A stretch of 64,000 nt of DNA, from positions 62,001-126,000 of the forward strand of contig JAIVFJ010000165.1 of assembly GCA_025765615.1 (NCBI GenBank), given 5' to 3'. Numbering within the stretch: the stretch's first letter is position 1; each line of letters begins with the position of its first letter. Source of the stretch: Zopfochytrium polystomum (Eukaryota > Chytridiomycota > Chytridiomycetes > Chytridiales > Chytridiaceae). This document shows positions 20,861 through 31,575 of this stretch, piece by piece. Under the pieces are notes generated by a model, which saw only the letters and a program-made list of their open reading frames with translations, did no database searches and was not told the origin of the DNA. The translations under genes and the position numbers were made by a program.

Positions 20861-21684
20861 ATGTAGCCCGCGATCTCTACTGCCAGAGGTCGAGGGACAA
20901 CCACACCATGAAAAATGCAACCCTTGCATATTGAACGCTTGGCATTTCAGGGCGTGGGCAGCTTTGCTCGCGTGGAAAGGAGGTCCTTTGTGCTGAACAA
21001 CCCAGTTGACGAGATCTTTATTGCTTTCCCCAGATTTATTTCGTTTGGGGTGAGGGTTTAGCGCTTTTAAATGAGGAGATGTAATGTGAAGGGACTGGTA
21101 GCAATGACGCTAGTTGTAAACGAGTTTATGATTTAGTTTGTTTACATATAAAGGTTAGAACTAACGCCAGATCCTTTGTCAACCGGCGCCAACTGGGATT
21201 ACCTTCAATATGGGCTCGCGGCGCCTTTGTCCGTTGCATCGAAGAGTGAGCCGCCAGGGCCAGGCAGACGAGAAGACGCTTGATTCACTAACCGTCACTG
21301 TCCAAAAGGTCAGCCAGCTTTCCGGCTCGTCAAAAAGATAGGTTTTCGTCGGAAGCACACGCCGCAAACAGTGACGCAATGTTTCAGTTTGCCTCGGCAC
21401 GAACTCGAGCTCGAACCCGGCCTGCGTAACCAATAACCTGCCCGGCATTTCTTCTAGCTTCTGTTGCGGTTGCGCTTCCCCCTCGACAACCGTGGAAGAG
21501 CCCTTGGCACACACACGCACACACACACACACACACACCCTTGTCAGTTTGGGCGTTTGCTTTGCAATTCCTTTGCTTGTTTGTTTGTTTGTTTGTTCGT
21601 TCGACGCGGATGTGGTGGTGGAGGCTCGACAATCCGTCTCCCGTGTGTGTGTGTGTGTTGCGGGGAGAACTATAAATTATAATG
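20861..21684. other. Intergenic stretch, no gene recognised
   Basis: No supported gene. A (CA)n run (21509-21538), a (TTTG)n run (21576-21598) and a (GT)n run (about 21642-21658) precede the (AAC)n block. Confidence 0.4.
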
Positions 21685-21804
<120 letters not shown>

Positions 21805-21908
21805 GATCGACCAAACACAACATCACACAGTGACACGGACACCTCCTCACACGCGCTTCTCCCGCTCTACTCTCCCTCTACTCTCCCTCTACTTTCCCTC
21901 TCAACGCA

Positions 21909-22075
21909 ATGACCTCCACAACTGCCACCAGCGAAAGCAGCGAAACGCCCGTCATAGTGGTCGCCGGCTATGGCCCCGGCATCAGCCGAACCGTCGCCCT
22001 GCGGCTCGCAAAGGACAAGGGCCTCGCCGTGGCGCTGCTGGCTCGAACTGAGTCCAGGCTGCGGGACGCCGAGAA

Positions 22076-22110
<35 letters not shown>

Positions 22111-22754
22111 GTTGCTTTCGTATGAGTCGAGCATATGCCAGTCGAGTGACTTTGACTGACCCCCGTCAAACCAACCCCCCGCGCCCAGAGTTTGCCGCCG
22201 AGGGCATCACCGCCATGGGCTTTCCCGTCGACTTTGGCGACGTCGACGCGACCCGCCGCGCGATCGAATCCGTCCGCACCATGCTCGGGCCGATCCACAT
22301 CCTCTTCTGGAACGTCGCCTCCACCACCCACGCCACCTTGCTGCTCGACCCCTCCTCCATCTCCGCCCTCAGCTTCTCCTTCGCCTCCAACGTCGGCTCC
22401 CTCGTTTCCGCCGTCCAAGCCTCCCTCCCGGACCTCACCTCCGCCCGCGGCGCGGTCCTGGTCACCGGCGGCGGTATGGAGCTCGACGCCGTGGAGAGGG
22501 CGCAGTCGGCCGTCGCCTGGCGGTTTTCGAGCCTGGCGCCGATGCTGGCGGCCAAGCGCAAGACGGTGCAGGTGCTGCACGAGGAGCTGCGCGCCGTCGG
22601 CGTGTACGCGGGCAGCGTGACCGTCATGGGCCCCGTGAAGGGCACCGGGTTCGACGACGGCTCCGGGAGGGCCAAAATCGAGCTGTCGGCTGTCGCGGAC
22701 AAGTTTGCCGCTCTGCTCGAGGCGAGAGCGGGTGCGTTCGACTCGGTCGCGTGA
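21909..22754 (+). CDS. Short-chain dehydrogenase/reductase (2 exons)
   Basis: Exons 21909-22077 and 22189-22754 (phase 1) give 244 residues; the 111-nt intron happens to be open, begins with a (GT)n run, and ends CCCAG. The N-terminus has a beta strand, a glycine-rich loop (VVAGYGPGISRTVALRLA) and an Arg (LLART) that suggests NADP(H). The central NVAS is the usual NAG motif variant, and LVTGGG precedes the active-site region. The classical Tyr-x3-Lys catalytic pair is not evident: the Lys of AAKRK is there but the Tyr position is Met. It therefore belongs to the GxGPG branch of atypical SDRs with unknown substrate. The (AAC)40 tract lies in its upstream region. Confidence 0.85.
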
Positions 22755-22870
22755 TGTGGTGGCTGTTTCTCGTCGATATCGACGACCGATGATACATCTT
22801 TCAAAAAAGGAATAAAAGCAATTCCCTTGTCCAACGCTGCATTCAACCATTTGATTACTCGTACTTTGTC

Positions 22871-23090
22871 TTATTGTGAAAATGCGCAATTTGGATGCCC
22901 TACAAGCAACTCAACAAAGTCATTATAGTAAACCTGTCCGTCCACATCAATCTTCGCGTCCTTCAGGATCTCATCGACCTCATCGTCCGTAATCCCTTCG
23001 CCAAGGTTCTTGCAAACTTGGCGGATCTCAAGGGACCCGCCTCCTTCGCCCAAGTCGAAAAACCGGCAGCAAGTTCTGATTTCCGCGTAC
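22871..23090 (-). pseudogene. Calmodulin-like C-terminal EF-hand fragment
   Basis: The minus-strand frame reads FFDLGEGGGSLEIRQVCKNL, then GEGITDDEVDEIL and IDVDGQVYYNDFVELL, which aligns with the C-lobe of calmodulin (FDKDGNGxIS...ELRxVMxNLGExLTDEEVDEMI...DGDGxINYEEFVxMM). The first loop is one residue short and lacks several ligands, and the second has Lys where the first Asp should be, so calcium binding is doubtful. No N-lobe exons were found upstream; the U2 gene follows within 300 nt. It is either a truncated relic or the last exon of a gene I cannot complete. Confidence 0.5.
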
Positions 23091-23371
23091 TGTTGGGAGA
23101 TGACAACGACGATGACACAGGTCCAGTGGGTGGCTCAGTCTCGAAACTCCAATAAGCCGTATTAGGTGTCCGAGCCAAACACCCTGCACTGTCCACACGG
23201 ACAAGCTCCCAGCCACCCAAAGGCGTTTGCGAGTGGGCGCAGATTGCGGCGGTGCGCCCGATGGGGAACTGCTTCCACATGCAAAACCCAACATATTGAA
23301 AGACTACTGTGGTGGATGCCGCCGCAGTCAGTCAGTCAGTGGCTTTTCATCATTTGTGGGTAAAGAAGGAT

Positions 23372-23569
23372 TTAGGCCTCAGCCAGCGGAAGTGTGAGGC
23401 CGGCGAGACCAGTGCCCGGGCCGCGACAGCAAGCTGCCAGACGGCGACCAGAGCGGGCTTTCAAAAATAACTGTGATAATAGATACGCCGGCGATGCCGG
23501 CGGTTAAAGTTATCACACTTTAAAGAACAGATACTACACTTGATCTTAGCCAATAGGCCAGAGAGGATT
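23372..23569 (-). ncRNA. U2 snRNA: U2 spliceosomal RNA
   Basis: The minus strand starts near ATCCTCTCTGGCC, continues with the universally conserved TTGGCTAAGATCAAG and the branch-point-pairing GTGTAGTATCTG (23528-23539). Stem-loop II regions and an Sm site ATTTTTG (23462-23468) follow, then a 3' hairpin GGCCTCA...TGAGGCC (23375-23402), matching stem IV. Length about 198 nt, close to the 188 of human U2. It base-pairs with intron branch sites during splicing. The 5' end departs slightly from the usual ATCGCTTCTCGGCC, so the exact first base is uncertain by a few nt. A TATA box sits at the right distance upstream. Confidence 0.95.
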
Positions 23570-23599
23570 GTGAAGAACAAGTGAAGGGGGCGGTGGGGG

Positions 23600-23607
23600 T
23601 ATTTATA
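23600..23607 (-). promoter_or_regulatory. TATA box of the U2 snRNA gene
   Basis: TATAAATA on the minus strand, 31-38 nt upstream of the inferred U2 5' end, as expected for a Pol II snRNA promoter. A CCCCCACCGCCCCC tract lies between it and the start. Confidence 0.7.
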
Positions 23608-23863
23608 CGGTGCACTGCTGCTGCGACTGCGGACAGAGGGATCAGTCTCCTGGCCATTATCTCTGACAAAGGGCCCCAGACAGAGCACGCACGAAAAATT
23701 GTCAAGATTGTGGTTGTGGTTCGAGACTGGTTTGATTTTTGTTCGAGAAGGATAGAAAAAACAATTGCAACCCTCAAATCCATCCATCCCACGACGCCGC
23801 AATAGACCACCTACCAGCAGCAACGCCCGCAGGCCCTCCCTACCCGTCAGCGCCGTCGAGAAG

Positions 23864-24470
23864 ATGGCCAAATACCTCTACTTCAATCAGCCCTTCCAAT
23901 TCGCCAACCCCTTCGCATCACCATGCTCCACGTACCACTACAACCTCTACCAGGACCTGGACGCGGCAAGCAAAACAAAAAAAAAACTACTGGCAGCTGG
24001 TCGATCTCCTCTGTTGCTTTTCTGCCAGGCCAGCGGCCTCCCGCCCCGCTACACGGAGAACGCGTTCAGCTACCCTTGCTGTAACGGCAACATCGGCATC
24101 CTGCGCTAGTGGCAGAAAACGTCGAGAAACAGCTGGAGAAGTGGATTTCAAAGGCGCTGCTCCGCTACAAGTGTTTGCGGCCACTCAGCGTTCTGGATTG
24201 GTTCAGGAACGAGAGCGGACTCTACCCTCCTCGAGCACAACGAGAACCCCCTGTCGATGTAGCGAGGGATTTCGGACATGTTGCGGTTCTGCAGTGAGTC
24301 GGCCTGGAGTTGAAGTACAACCGATGACGCGAATCGGGTTGATACCCCGCACAGTCATGTTCGGCAGTGGTGGAAGAACAGCGGCCTCAAACCGCGGCGG
24401 CCAGCCGAAAACGCCGCGTCCACGGCGATTTTGCGGAGGCAGGAACGCACGACGGCGGTGGCGTAGACAA
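23864..24470 (+). pseudogene. Decayed LDWW-ankyrin gene (plus strand)
   Basis: From the ATG at 23864 the frame encodes YLYFNQPFQFANPF and an ankyrin-like CNGNIGILR, where a TAG (24107-24109) replaces the first Trp of the expected ILRWWQ. The same family then continues in shifted frames: SVLDWFRNESGL, FGHVAVLQ, and at about 24356 HVRQWWKNSGLKP. With the family repeat as guide, this is a related gene ended by a nonsense change and several frame breaks. It is in the opposite orientation to the copy at 19690-20860. Confidence 0.65.
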
Positions 24471-25377
24471 CGCAGATGTCTGCGGGGACGACGTTGGGGT
24501 GCGTGCAGAAGCGAGCGCGGGACATGTTGGAGCGCAGGTGCGCGGTAATGTGGAGCTTGAGGGTTTCGGATTGCCCGGTGAGGGAAAACGGAGGGACGGG
24601 CGGAGGGTGGGGATGCGGAGGATGACGGTGTCAAGCGTGCTATCAGCTGCGTCGCGCACGCAGTCAGCCCGCCTTGGACTCACAATGTTTAAATGGAACA
24701 ATGATCCAGCATCTCTCAAAGCAGCACACAGCGACGGCTCGTCGCTGGAATTGAAGGTCGGGCTACACATTGCCGCACATCGGTAACTCCGACGTTCTGC
24801 ATTGCGGGACACTCGATGTATCGAGTCGCACCCATGCGTTGCGTTGCATCATTCGGAAGCCATATAGATGGAGTCTCCATTAATCCATGATTGACAGACG
24901 ATCCCGAACCTCATCCAACGTAACAGGCTGCAATCCTCTTCTTCCAGATTCCCCTTGCTTTCCGGCTCGTCCACAAGATCCTTTTGGCACCCAACGAGGA
25001 CAATTGGTACCACAAGAGCAAAGGTTCATTTTTGTAGATCGTAGCTTTTAGAGCCGGCTGCTCATTACCTCCGAATCAAGGTTGTCCAGAATCCACGGAT
25101 CCCACAGAGAACTGCGATCTGCACGCAGGATGATCCACCCCCAGGAATTCAGATCAGTTGAACTTTGAGTTTTCACCGGTGGCCCCGAAACGCTGGCTGA
25201 CTTCGGGAGAAGGGAAAGCCGACCGCGGAAGAAACGTCGGGTGCCGTAGATTCGCATACTGATCTCGGGGATGGGATTTTTTTGCAATCGTGGTGCCGAT
25301 CTGCAACAGGAAAATGGGAGAGGCGCAGTCACGTCCGCTCATCCGTTTTATTTTTAATTCCAAATTCTTAATCTATC

Positions 25378-25459
25378 GTCCTGTTGGCGGAGTGGTTAAC
25401 GCGGTGCCCTGCTAAGGCATTTCCCTCTGGGAGCGCAGGTTCGAATCCTGTGCAGGACG
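25378..25459 (+). tRNA. tRNA-Ser(GCT)
   Basis: 82 nt. Acceptor stem GTCCTGT pairs with GCAGGAC (25452-25458) and is followed by a G discriminator base. The D arm is GCGGAGTGGTTAACGC, the anticodon loop CTGCTAA carries GCT at 25411-25413, and a long class II variable arm (CCCTCTGGG) follows. The T arm is GCAGG/TTCGAAT/CCTGT. All internal promoter elements are intact, there is no intron, and no 3' CCA is encoded, as usual for eukaryotes. It reads AGC/AGT codons. Confidence 0.95.
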
Positions 25460-25725
25460 CTCTGCACGCGCGCGATGGTCTGGGGTAAGGCACGTGTAGT
25501 GTAGCCTGTAATTTTCGCACTTCGAAGCAGTGGTTGTGAGATCATTGTCAGGTTGATCCTTTAAGCTCTGTGAGGATTGGAACGTACCAAGCGGAATAAG
25601 TTGGCAAAAGACAGTCCAAACGTCTTCTTAGCAAGTTCTTTGCAATGCGAAGTGACACTTGCCAACCCCAATATTCACCATCTTCGAGAGAGCTCTTCCG
25701 TGCACACGCTTTATGAATCCCCTCA

Positions 25726-26010
25726 ATGAGCTTATGCATGAATGGCAGCCTTAGGCGAGCATCTTTCAAAGAAGCGTACAATGACGCCTCTTTCGCCGTG
25801 ACTGATGGGCACATTGACCTTGCCGAGTGGATGCTGAAAAACAGATGTGATCCAAACGACACTATACATAGATCAACGCTTCTTCATTTTGCGATTCTCT
25901 GGAACAATTCAAGGATGGTTTGATTGCTTCTGGACCACGGTGCAGATCCCAACGTTCGAATTCCCGGGAACTGACCGTTCTGGGGCTGGCGTGTCATACG
26001 CGCTCTCTTC
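25726..26010 (+). pseudogene. Ankyrin-repeat relic with an internal TGA
   Basis: The frame gives AVTDGHIDLAEWMLKN, then LLHFAILWNNSRMV, then TGA (25921-25923), then LLLDHGADPNVR and a stop. Reading the TGA as a mutated Arg codon (CGA) restores the canonical ankyrin helix MVxLLLDHGADPNV. The upstream frame has no clean start. The relic lies just downstream of the tRNA-Ser gene. Confidence 0.6.
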
Positions 26011-26470
26011 TGCCAACGGTATGAGAAGACAAAGCTGAGATGGCTCCCCTGTTTTTCAACAACCAAACACGCATTTCTGATCAGAACAGGTAATCTGGTA
26101 ATCTGAACAGAACGTTCCCACTGGAGCACCAGAGTCGCCACAGCTGGACGGAGGCTCCTGCGCAGCGCCGGCAGTGGCAGAGGCGGATGGACCGTTGAGG
26201 AGGAGGGCGGTATTGTGAGGGTTAGACTCAGCTGCTCGGACCAGCCACACCTGCGATCCCTCAGCGCAGCGACGACAAGGTGACGACGGGCTCAAGGGCA
26301 AACTTGGCAGCGCAGGTTCGGCGGTGGGCGACAAAGTTCTCATACATTGTATATATACTGTTGGGTAAAGAAAAATAATCAAGTGGGCTGCGCGGCGCCT
26401 ACCCTTGGAATGGAGAGCCCTCTGCCGTCCATGACGAAAAAGGAAAAGGCAAAACGCACACACACGCCCT

Positions 26471-28072
26471 TCAACCCCCCACCGCCTCGGCCGCCTCGGC
26501 CGCCTCCGCCTCCGCGAGCACCGCCTCCACATATCCTATCAAATTGTCCAGTCCCAGCAGCACCCCGGCGTCCGCCCGCGCCCCACCCGCCGCCGCCTGC
26601 TCCGCCGCCAACTCGTCGGCGGACAGGAACCGCGAGTGCGCAAAGTCGATCAGCGACACGACGACGCGGTCGGTCCCGGCGGCGGTGGACATTGTAGTGG
26701 TCGGGGTGGTGGATGGGAGGCGGCGGCGCTGCGACGTGGGGTTGGCCAAGTCGGAGTCGTCCGAGTTGCGCGCGCGCTTCACGCCGCGAGCGGTCCCGTC
26801 GGTCGCGCGCTCGCCGCCGTCCGCGACCGCGGCTAAAACCGCACCGTCGTCGCCGTCCGGCTTCTCCTCCTCGCCTTCGCCTTCCTCCTCCTGCTCCACC
26901 GTTTCCTCCTCCTCTTCTCCTTCTGCCTCCCTCGCACCCTTCCCGACCCTTCGCTTCTTCCTCCCCTCCCCGTCCCCAGCTCCAACCCCCCTCTTCCTCT
27001 TCCCCGCCACACCTCCCTCCTCCGCGCAGCACTCATACGCAACCAGCACCGACGCCCCGTACATCCTGCACGCCGTCGTCGCCGCCACCGCCGCCCGCAG
27101 CCGCCGCAGTCGCCGCACGACCGCCGCCACCGTCCGCGCGGGGATCAGCCTCGCCCCCGCGTCCTTATCGAGCGAGGACAAGGAGGAGGAGCAGGACGGG
27201 ATCGTGAAAAACGTGCGCACCCCCGCGGCGAGGGTCTCCGGCGTCAGGCTGCGGCCAAAGGTGCGGTCGTGGGTGATGTAGGCGGACGTGGACGGGTCGT
27301 AGCGCTGGGTTGAGCGGGGGCGATTTTGAGGTTAGCACACCACCTAGAAAGAAAAAGAAAAAAAAACAGTCATCGTAAGTGGAAAACACGACCCTCACCT
27401 TCATCCCGCACACCCTCACTCCCGTCGCGCCCGACGTCGTCGCCGCCGCCTGCGCCTCCATCCGCGCGCGCTTCGCCGCCGCCGCGTCGTCGCCGTACAG
27501 CCGCGTGCCCAGCTTGACGTCCATCACGGACGGGCGGCGCAGCGGGTGCAGCACGTTTGCGAGCTTGATGTGCGTCGGCGCGGGCGGCGGTGGGTGCGAG
27601 GCGGGCGGAGGAGTTGGAATCGCGTCCGTCGTGGTCGGGGTCGGGGTCGGGGTGGCCGGGGTTGCGGGGATCGGGGTGGGGGTCGCGGCTGCTGGGGAGG
27701 GGAGGGTTGCGAGGCCCAGAAAGGCGGGGAGGAAGGGGCGGAGGTGGATGCCGCGGTCGGTGGCGGGGGCGGCGGCGTCGCGGTAAAATGCGAGCTCGAT
27801 GGCGGAGAGCGGCTTTGCGAGGACGGAGGGCGACAGGCTTAGGACGCGTCCTTGTGTCCGGCGGCCTGCAACGCGAAGGGGGTTCCGCCGCCGCCACCGT
27901 GGTCGTGGGTGGGAGCGTTGTCATGGTCGGCGGAGGCGGCGCCGTCCGGCGGTGGCGGTAAAGGTGGATGTGTTGGCGGCGGCGATGCAGCCGGCCCCAA
28001 CGACGGCTTTGATCGTGTCGTGGACGGCGACGACTTCACCATGATCGACAGGGGTGTCCTGTCTGAGTTCAT
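26471..28072 (-). CDS. Inositol polyphosphate multikinase (2 exons, one apparent frameshift)
   Basis: Exon 1 28072-27399 and exon 2 27304-26471 join in phase 0. Motifs in order: FALQAAGHKD near residue 70, LAKPLSAIELAFYRD, the inositol-binding PSVMDVKLGTRLYGDD (PxxxDxKxG), SGATGVRVCGMK, YITHDRTFGRSL, RMYGASVLVAYE, VVVSLIDFAHSRF (the IDFAH metal-binding motif) and GVLLGLDNLIGYVEAVL at the end. Such kinases phosphorylate inositol trisphosphate to higher polyphosphates and act in the nucleus (yeast Arg82). A Lys/Arg- and Glu-rich insert of about 100 residues sits between VAYE and IDFAH. After HKDAS a TAA (27841-27839) stops the frame; one extra base before it would give HKDGVLSLSPSVLAKPL and continue. 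Given the perfect conservation either side, an assembly deletion or a very recent mutation is likely. Confidence 0.85.
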
Positions 28073-28752
28073 TCAAAAGATTTTGCGAGGCACTCCTAAA
28101 AGAACTACCACCACTACTTTACACATTCGAACGTTCCAAAACCGATATACAAGTACTACAGTACACAGACCCCTACATACATGAATGTGCGAATCCTATG
28201 ATGTCTGATGCATCATGTCTCTGCGACGCCTTCGTGGTCGCACGCACACGCGCACACCGCTCCTCCCCCGGCCCCCGTTTTCACGAGAGCACGTGGCGGT
28301 GGTGATGCTGTCGTTCCTTATTGCATGTTTGTGCGCCGGCTAACGGAAGTGCAGCAGACATTTACCAAACCATCCCTTGTTAGCCAACTTCGCAGAGGTT
28401 GGACAGTCACAACACGTTTTTCGACGAGTCGGCGCCGAACTGTGGAACGTGGGGATGGCATCGTGTCGATGGGCTACATTATCTACTCCCCTCGGGCCTT
28501 CGCATTGAGTGTGGCGGATGTTCCCGGCCCGTTCAACGCGCGTGCTTTCCCTGAACTTCGCCAAGGCCAGTGTCAACCATTACACTCAAAACTTCTGCTC
28601 GTTACGGGAGTTATATTTCAGACAGCCTCCGCCGCAGACTCAAAATGCAACCCGCAGTTGCGCCTTCTCAATACCCCCCCCATCATCCCAACCCAGAAGA
28701 AACAACCCAACCCCACAGACAGTCGACACGCCCAAAAGGGCGCATAAACGGT
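28073..28752. other. Intergenic stretch, no gene recognised
   Basis: This lies upstream of the kinase gene and downstream of eL39, both on the minus strand. Plus-strand frames here are short and compositionally odd. Nothing else recognised. Confidence 0.4.
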
Positions 28753-29508
28753 TTACAGGCTGCAACAGTCATAGGAAGAAAAAAGAGTTAGATAAAGACA
28801 TCAAAGAAACGAGCTCTCAAAACAAAAAAAAAGTGAAACTCACCCGAGCTTGGTCCTGCGCCAGTTGCGGCGCTTCGCGTTGTAGCGGATGGTGTTGTCG
28901 GTGCGGAACCGGATCCAGTTGGGGATGGGCCGGTTCTGCTTCTGCTTCTTGCCCAAAATGCGCTTGATCTTGAAAGACTTGTAGGAGGGCTGGATGGTTT
29001 TTTCCGAAGAGGGAAGATTAAAAGGAGGGAGGAGATCAGAGGTTTTGCAGTGGCTGGGCTGGCGGTTTGGCCAGCGAATGGACTTTTGAGGGGAGTAGAG
29101 AACAGCATCGACGATCCCGTTGGCGTCGATCGTGGAGTTTTGCCATCGGCGACCAACGATCGCCCAAGCACCCTGAAAGTAACTTTTCTAAGCGGGACTG
29201 CTAACGAGGAGCAGATCCAGACAGCAGGAGGGGATGGGCTTTCTGTTTCCATCGAGCGTCAGCCCGATGAACCCGAGGCTGAGGTGGATAGCGATTCGAG
29301 CTGATTTCGAGAGTGGCCGAGAAGCTCAAGAGAGTCGATCCGATCCAACACGTTAGCGCAACGCCGCCCCAGCAGTAGCACCACCGACCCAAGTTTGAGA
29401 ACGGGCGGGGATCGCGACGAGATGGGATGCGATGGGATGGAATGGGATAGGATGGCGGGGTGGGTGGAGGAGAGGTCAACGTTGTCTGCGTCGGGCGGTG
29501 CTTACCAT
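28753..29508 (-). CDS. RPL39: Ribosomal protein eL39 (3 exons)
   Basis: Exon 1 is the start codon alone (29508-29506, ATG|GTAAGC), exon 2 is 28989-28844 and exon 3 is seven bases (28759-28753). The result is 51 residues, exactly the usual eL39 length. The protein reads [20 protein letters not shown], then [20 protein letters not shown], ending RRTKLGL, nearly identical to the yeast and human proteins. It is a small basic protein of the large-subunit exit tunnel. Intron 1 (516 nt) separates the ATG from the body, an arrangement common in ribosomal protein genes. The seven-base last exon is supported by GTTGCAG and by restoring the conserved C-terminal G-L/I. Confidence 0.93.
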
Positions 29509-29636
29509 GGCGAGTGACGAAGGACTGGGATTAAGATTTCTTGACAAGGTGGGCCGGCTGGGATTGTCGTGCTTTGGTGGTGGTAGCCTTGCGAATTCTG
29601 ATCAAACAACGTTAGTCCTGTTTCGAGTTCGGCTGG

Positions 29637-31379
29637 ATGCGTGTGGACGACCACGGCTTCATCATCGTCGAAACGGAGAAGCCCGAGGCAGGTAGCCGCA
29701 GCATAGGGGCCGGGGATCTACCGGGGTCGGCCAGTGGCGGCGGCGGCGGCAAGCACGCCCTTGCTCCAATGCACGTCGAGGTCGCAGGCGCCGCCTCCTC
29801 GTCTCCACAGATGCAGGGCTTGGATGAGCACGAAATCAGGTGGGTCTGCTTCTCACCCTCCTCCCCGGAAGCGAGTCGATTTCTTGCCTTGGGAAAGTAT
29901 CCTCATCCGATCCAAGCCTTCATCAGTTCAACCCGGCGTCGCCTTCCTCGCCCCGCTCTCCGGCGTCGGCCAAGCAATCGAAAGCGACGGCTGCAAAAGA
30001 AAAGATTTGGACCGCGATCTTGGACGGAGAGGATATTGGCAATGCCAGGAAGGAGAAAAAGGTACTTTCGAGGAAGGCAGCTTCTCCCGGCCGGTTTACT
30101 CAAACTGTTTTGCGGCACAATCTATATCAATCGGTGTTCGAAACAGATAAAAGGGCTTTGTCGAGAGGGGATACCAGATTCCTGTAGGGGCCGAGCGTGG
30201 TTTCGCCTCGCTGGTTGCCACACATTGCAGGATCATGCCGTCTATGAAGTGAGTTTTCTCCCAAGGGGGGCGCAAAAGTATTCAGCTTATACTTCGATTC
30301 AAGAACCTGTTGGCCAGAGAGCCACTGCCCATCTATAACGCCATCGAAAAAGATATTGGAAGATGCTTCCCTGGTGAGCTTTCTTACTCTTCGTTTCGTT
30401 CCCCTCCCCCCGCAGTGTTGCTGATGTAAACGTACAAAAAAAAATAGACCACATCATGTTCCACGACCCCAACGGCCAAGGCCAATCCAACCTCCGCACT
30501 CTCCTCCGCGCCTACGCCCACTACAACCCGTCCGTCGGATATTGCCAGGGCATGGGAATGCTCGCGGGCCTCATGCTCATGTACCTGCCGCCCGCCGACG
30601 CGTTCTGGCTCCTCGTCGCGACCCTGGGTGACGCGAGGTTCGCCCTGGGTCTCCACGAAGACAGCTTGCGCAGGCTGCAGGCCGACTCGAAAGTGTTTGA
30701 CGGGTTGCTGGCGGGCAAGGCGCGGAGGCTGGCGAAGCACTTGGTGTGGGTGTTGTCGTTTCGAGAGGGGGAATTTGTTTTTTTTTTCGTCGTCTGTTGT
30801 GGAGAGGCCCCCCAAAACCTCTTGGATCCGACCCCTGGCTCAAACTAACGCAAGCGCACTCTGCGTCGGTCCCCCATTTCGCTGGCAGGCATCGCAAGAA
30901 GTCCAGTCGCTAATCTACTTGCCGCAATGGCTTCTCACCATGTTCACCGTCACGCTTCCGTGGCCGTCCGTCCTTCGCGTATGGGACATGTTCTTTTGTG
31001 AAGGTGAGCGCGGGCTGCTGCACATCGCAAACGGAAGCTGCTTGGTAATTTGCTCACCGGCTGACGCCCCTTTGACCCGCCGTGAAAAGGTATCAAGGTC
31101 TTGTTCCGCGTAACGCTGGCCATAATGCTGCGAAGCCAAAGTACGAAGGGGTTCATCTTTGTCGTTGACGTCCGGCTGCTAACCGTTTACTGCTTTTTTA
31201 ATTTTGGGGAAGACCACCTTCTTCACAAATGCCCATCCGGCGGAGAAATCATGAGCTACCTCCTGCACCTTCCACCCGCCGAGTTCCCGCCGGACGTGAT
31301 CGTGCGAGATACGGTGAAAGTAAGGATTAAAGGAAAGGTGCTGCAACGACTGCGAGAGTCGGCCGCCGCAGCGCTGTGA
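29637..31379 (+). CDS. TBC-domain Rab GTPase-activating protein (8 exons)
   Basis: Exons 29637-29839, 29917-30061, 30147-30248, 30304-30373, 30448-30743, 30889-31003, 31090-31140 and 31213-31379, all in phase, encode 382 residues. After a Gly/Ser/Pro-rich N-terminus comes WTAILDGEDI, then LCREGIPDSCRGRAWFRLAG (TBC start), then NAIEKDIGRCFPDH containing the IxxDxxR arginine finger. SVGYCQGMGMLAGLML has the YxQ glutamine finger, followed by IYLPQWLLTMFTVTLPW, LRVWDMFFCEGIKVLFRVTLA and a C-terminal HLPPAEFPPDV. Both catalytic fingers are intact, so it should accelerate GTP hydrolysis by a Rab in membrane traffic; which Rab is unknown. The gene starts only about 130 nt from the eL39 ATG, so the two share a divergent promoter. 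Confidence 0.9.
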
Positions 31380-31575
31380 GGTGGGGCCTCGAGAGGGGAG
31401 GGGGCAGTAAAATCGCGATCCTGGGGCGATGAAATCGCGCTCTTTCATCCTTTGAATACAACACTAGACGAAGTGGGGGGTGTACAAGAATACTGCGTTT
31501 ATTTGATGCGACACGATGGCACCTTGCGAATGCAACGAAAGAGGAGCGGAAAGGACTGGCGGGCGACGAGCTCCC

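Noticed and set aside
21400..21430. TTCGA-containing sequence resembling a tRNA T loop
   Set aside because: No anticodon arm or acceptor stem around it on either strand.
26544..27281. Plus-strand 245-codon frame
   Set aside because: Antisense shadow of IPMK exon 2; the minus strand carries all kinase motifs.
28788..29252. 154-codon minus-strand Ser/Pro/Arg-rich frame
   Set aside because: It is the wrong frame over the eL39 exon and its intron; the eL39 frame is unambiguous.
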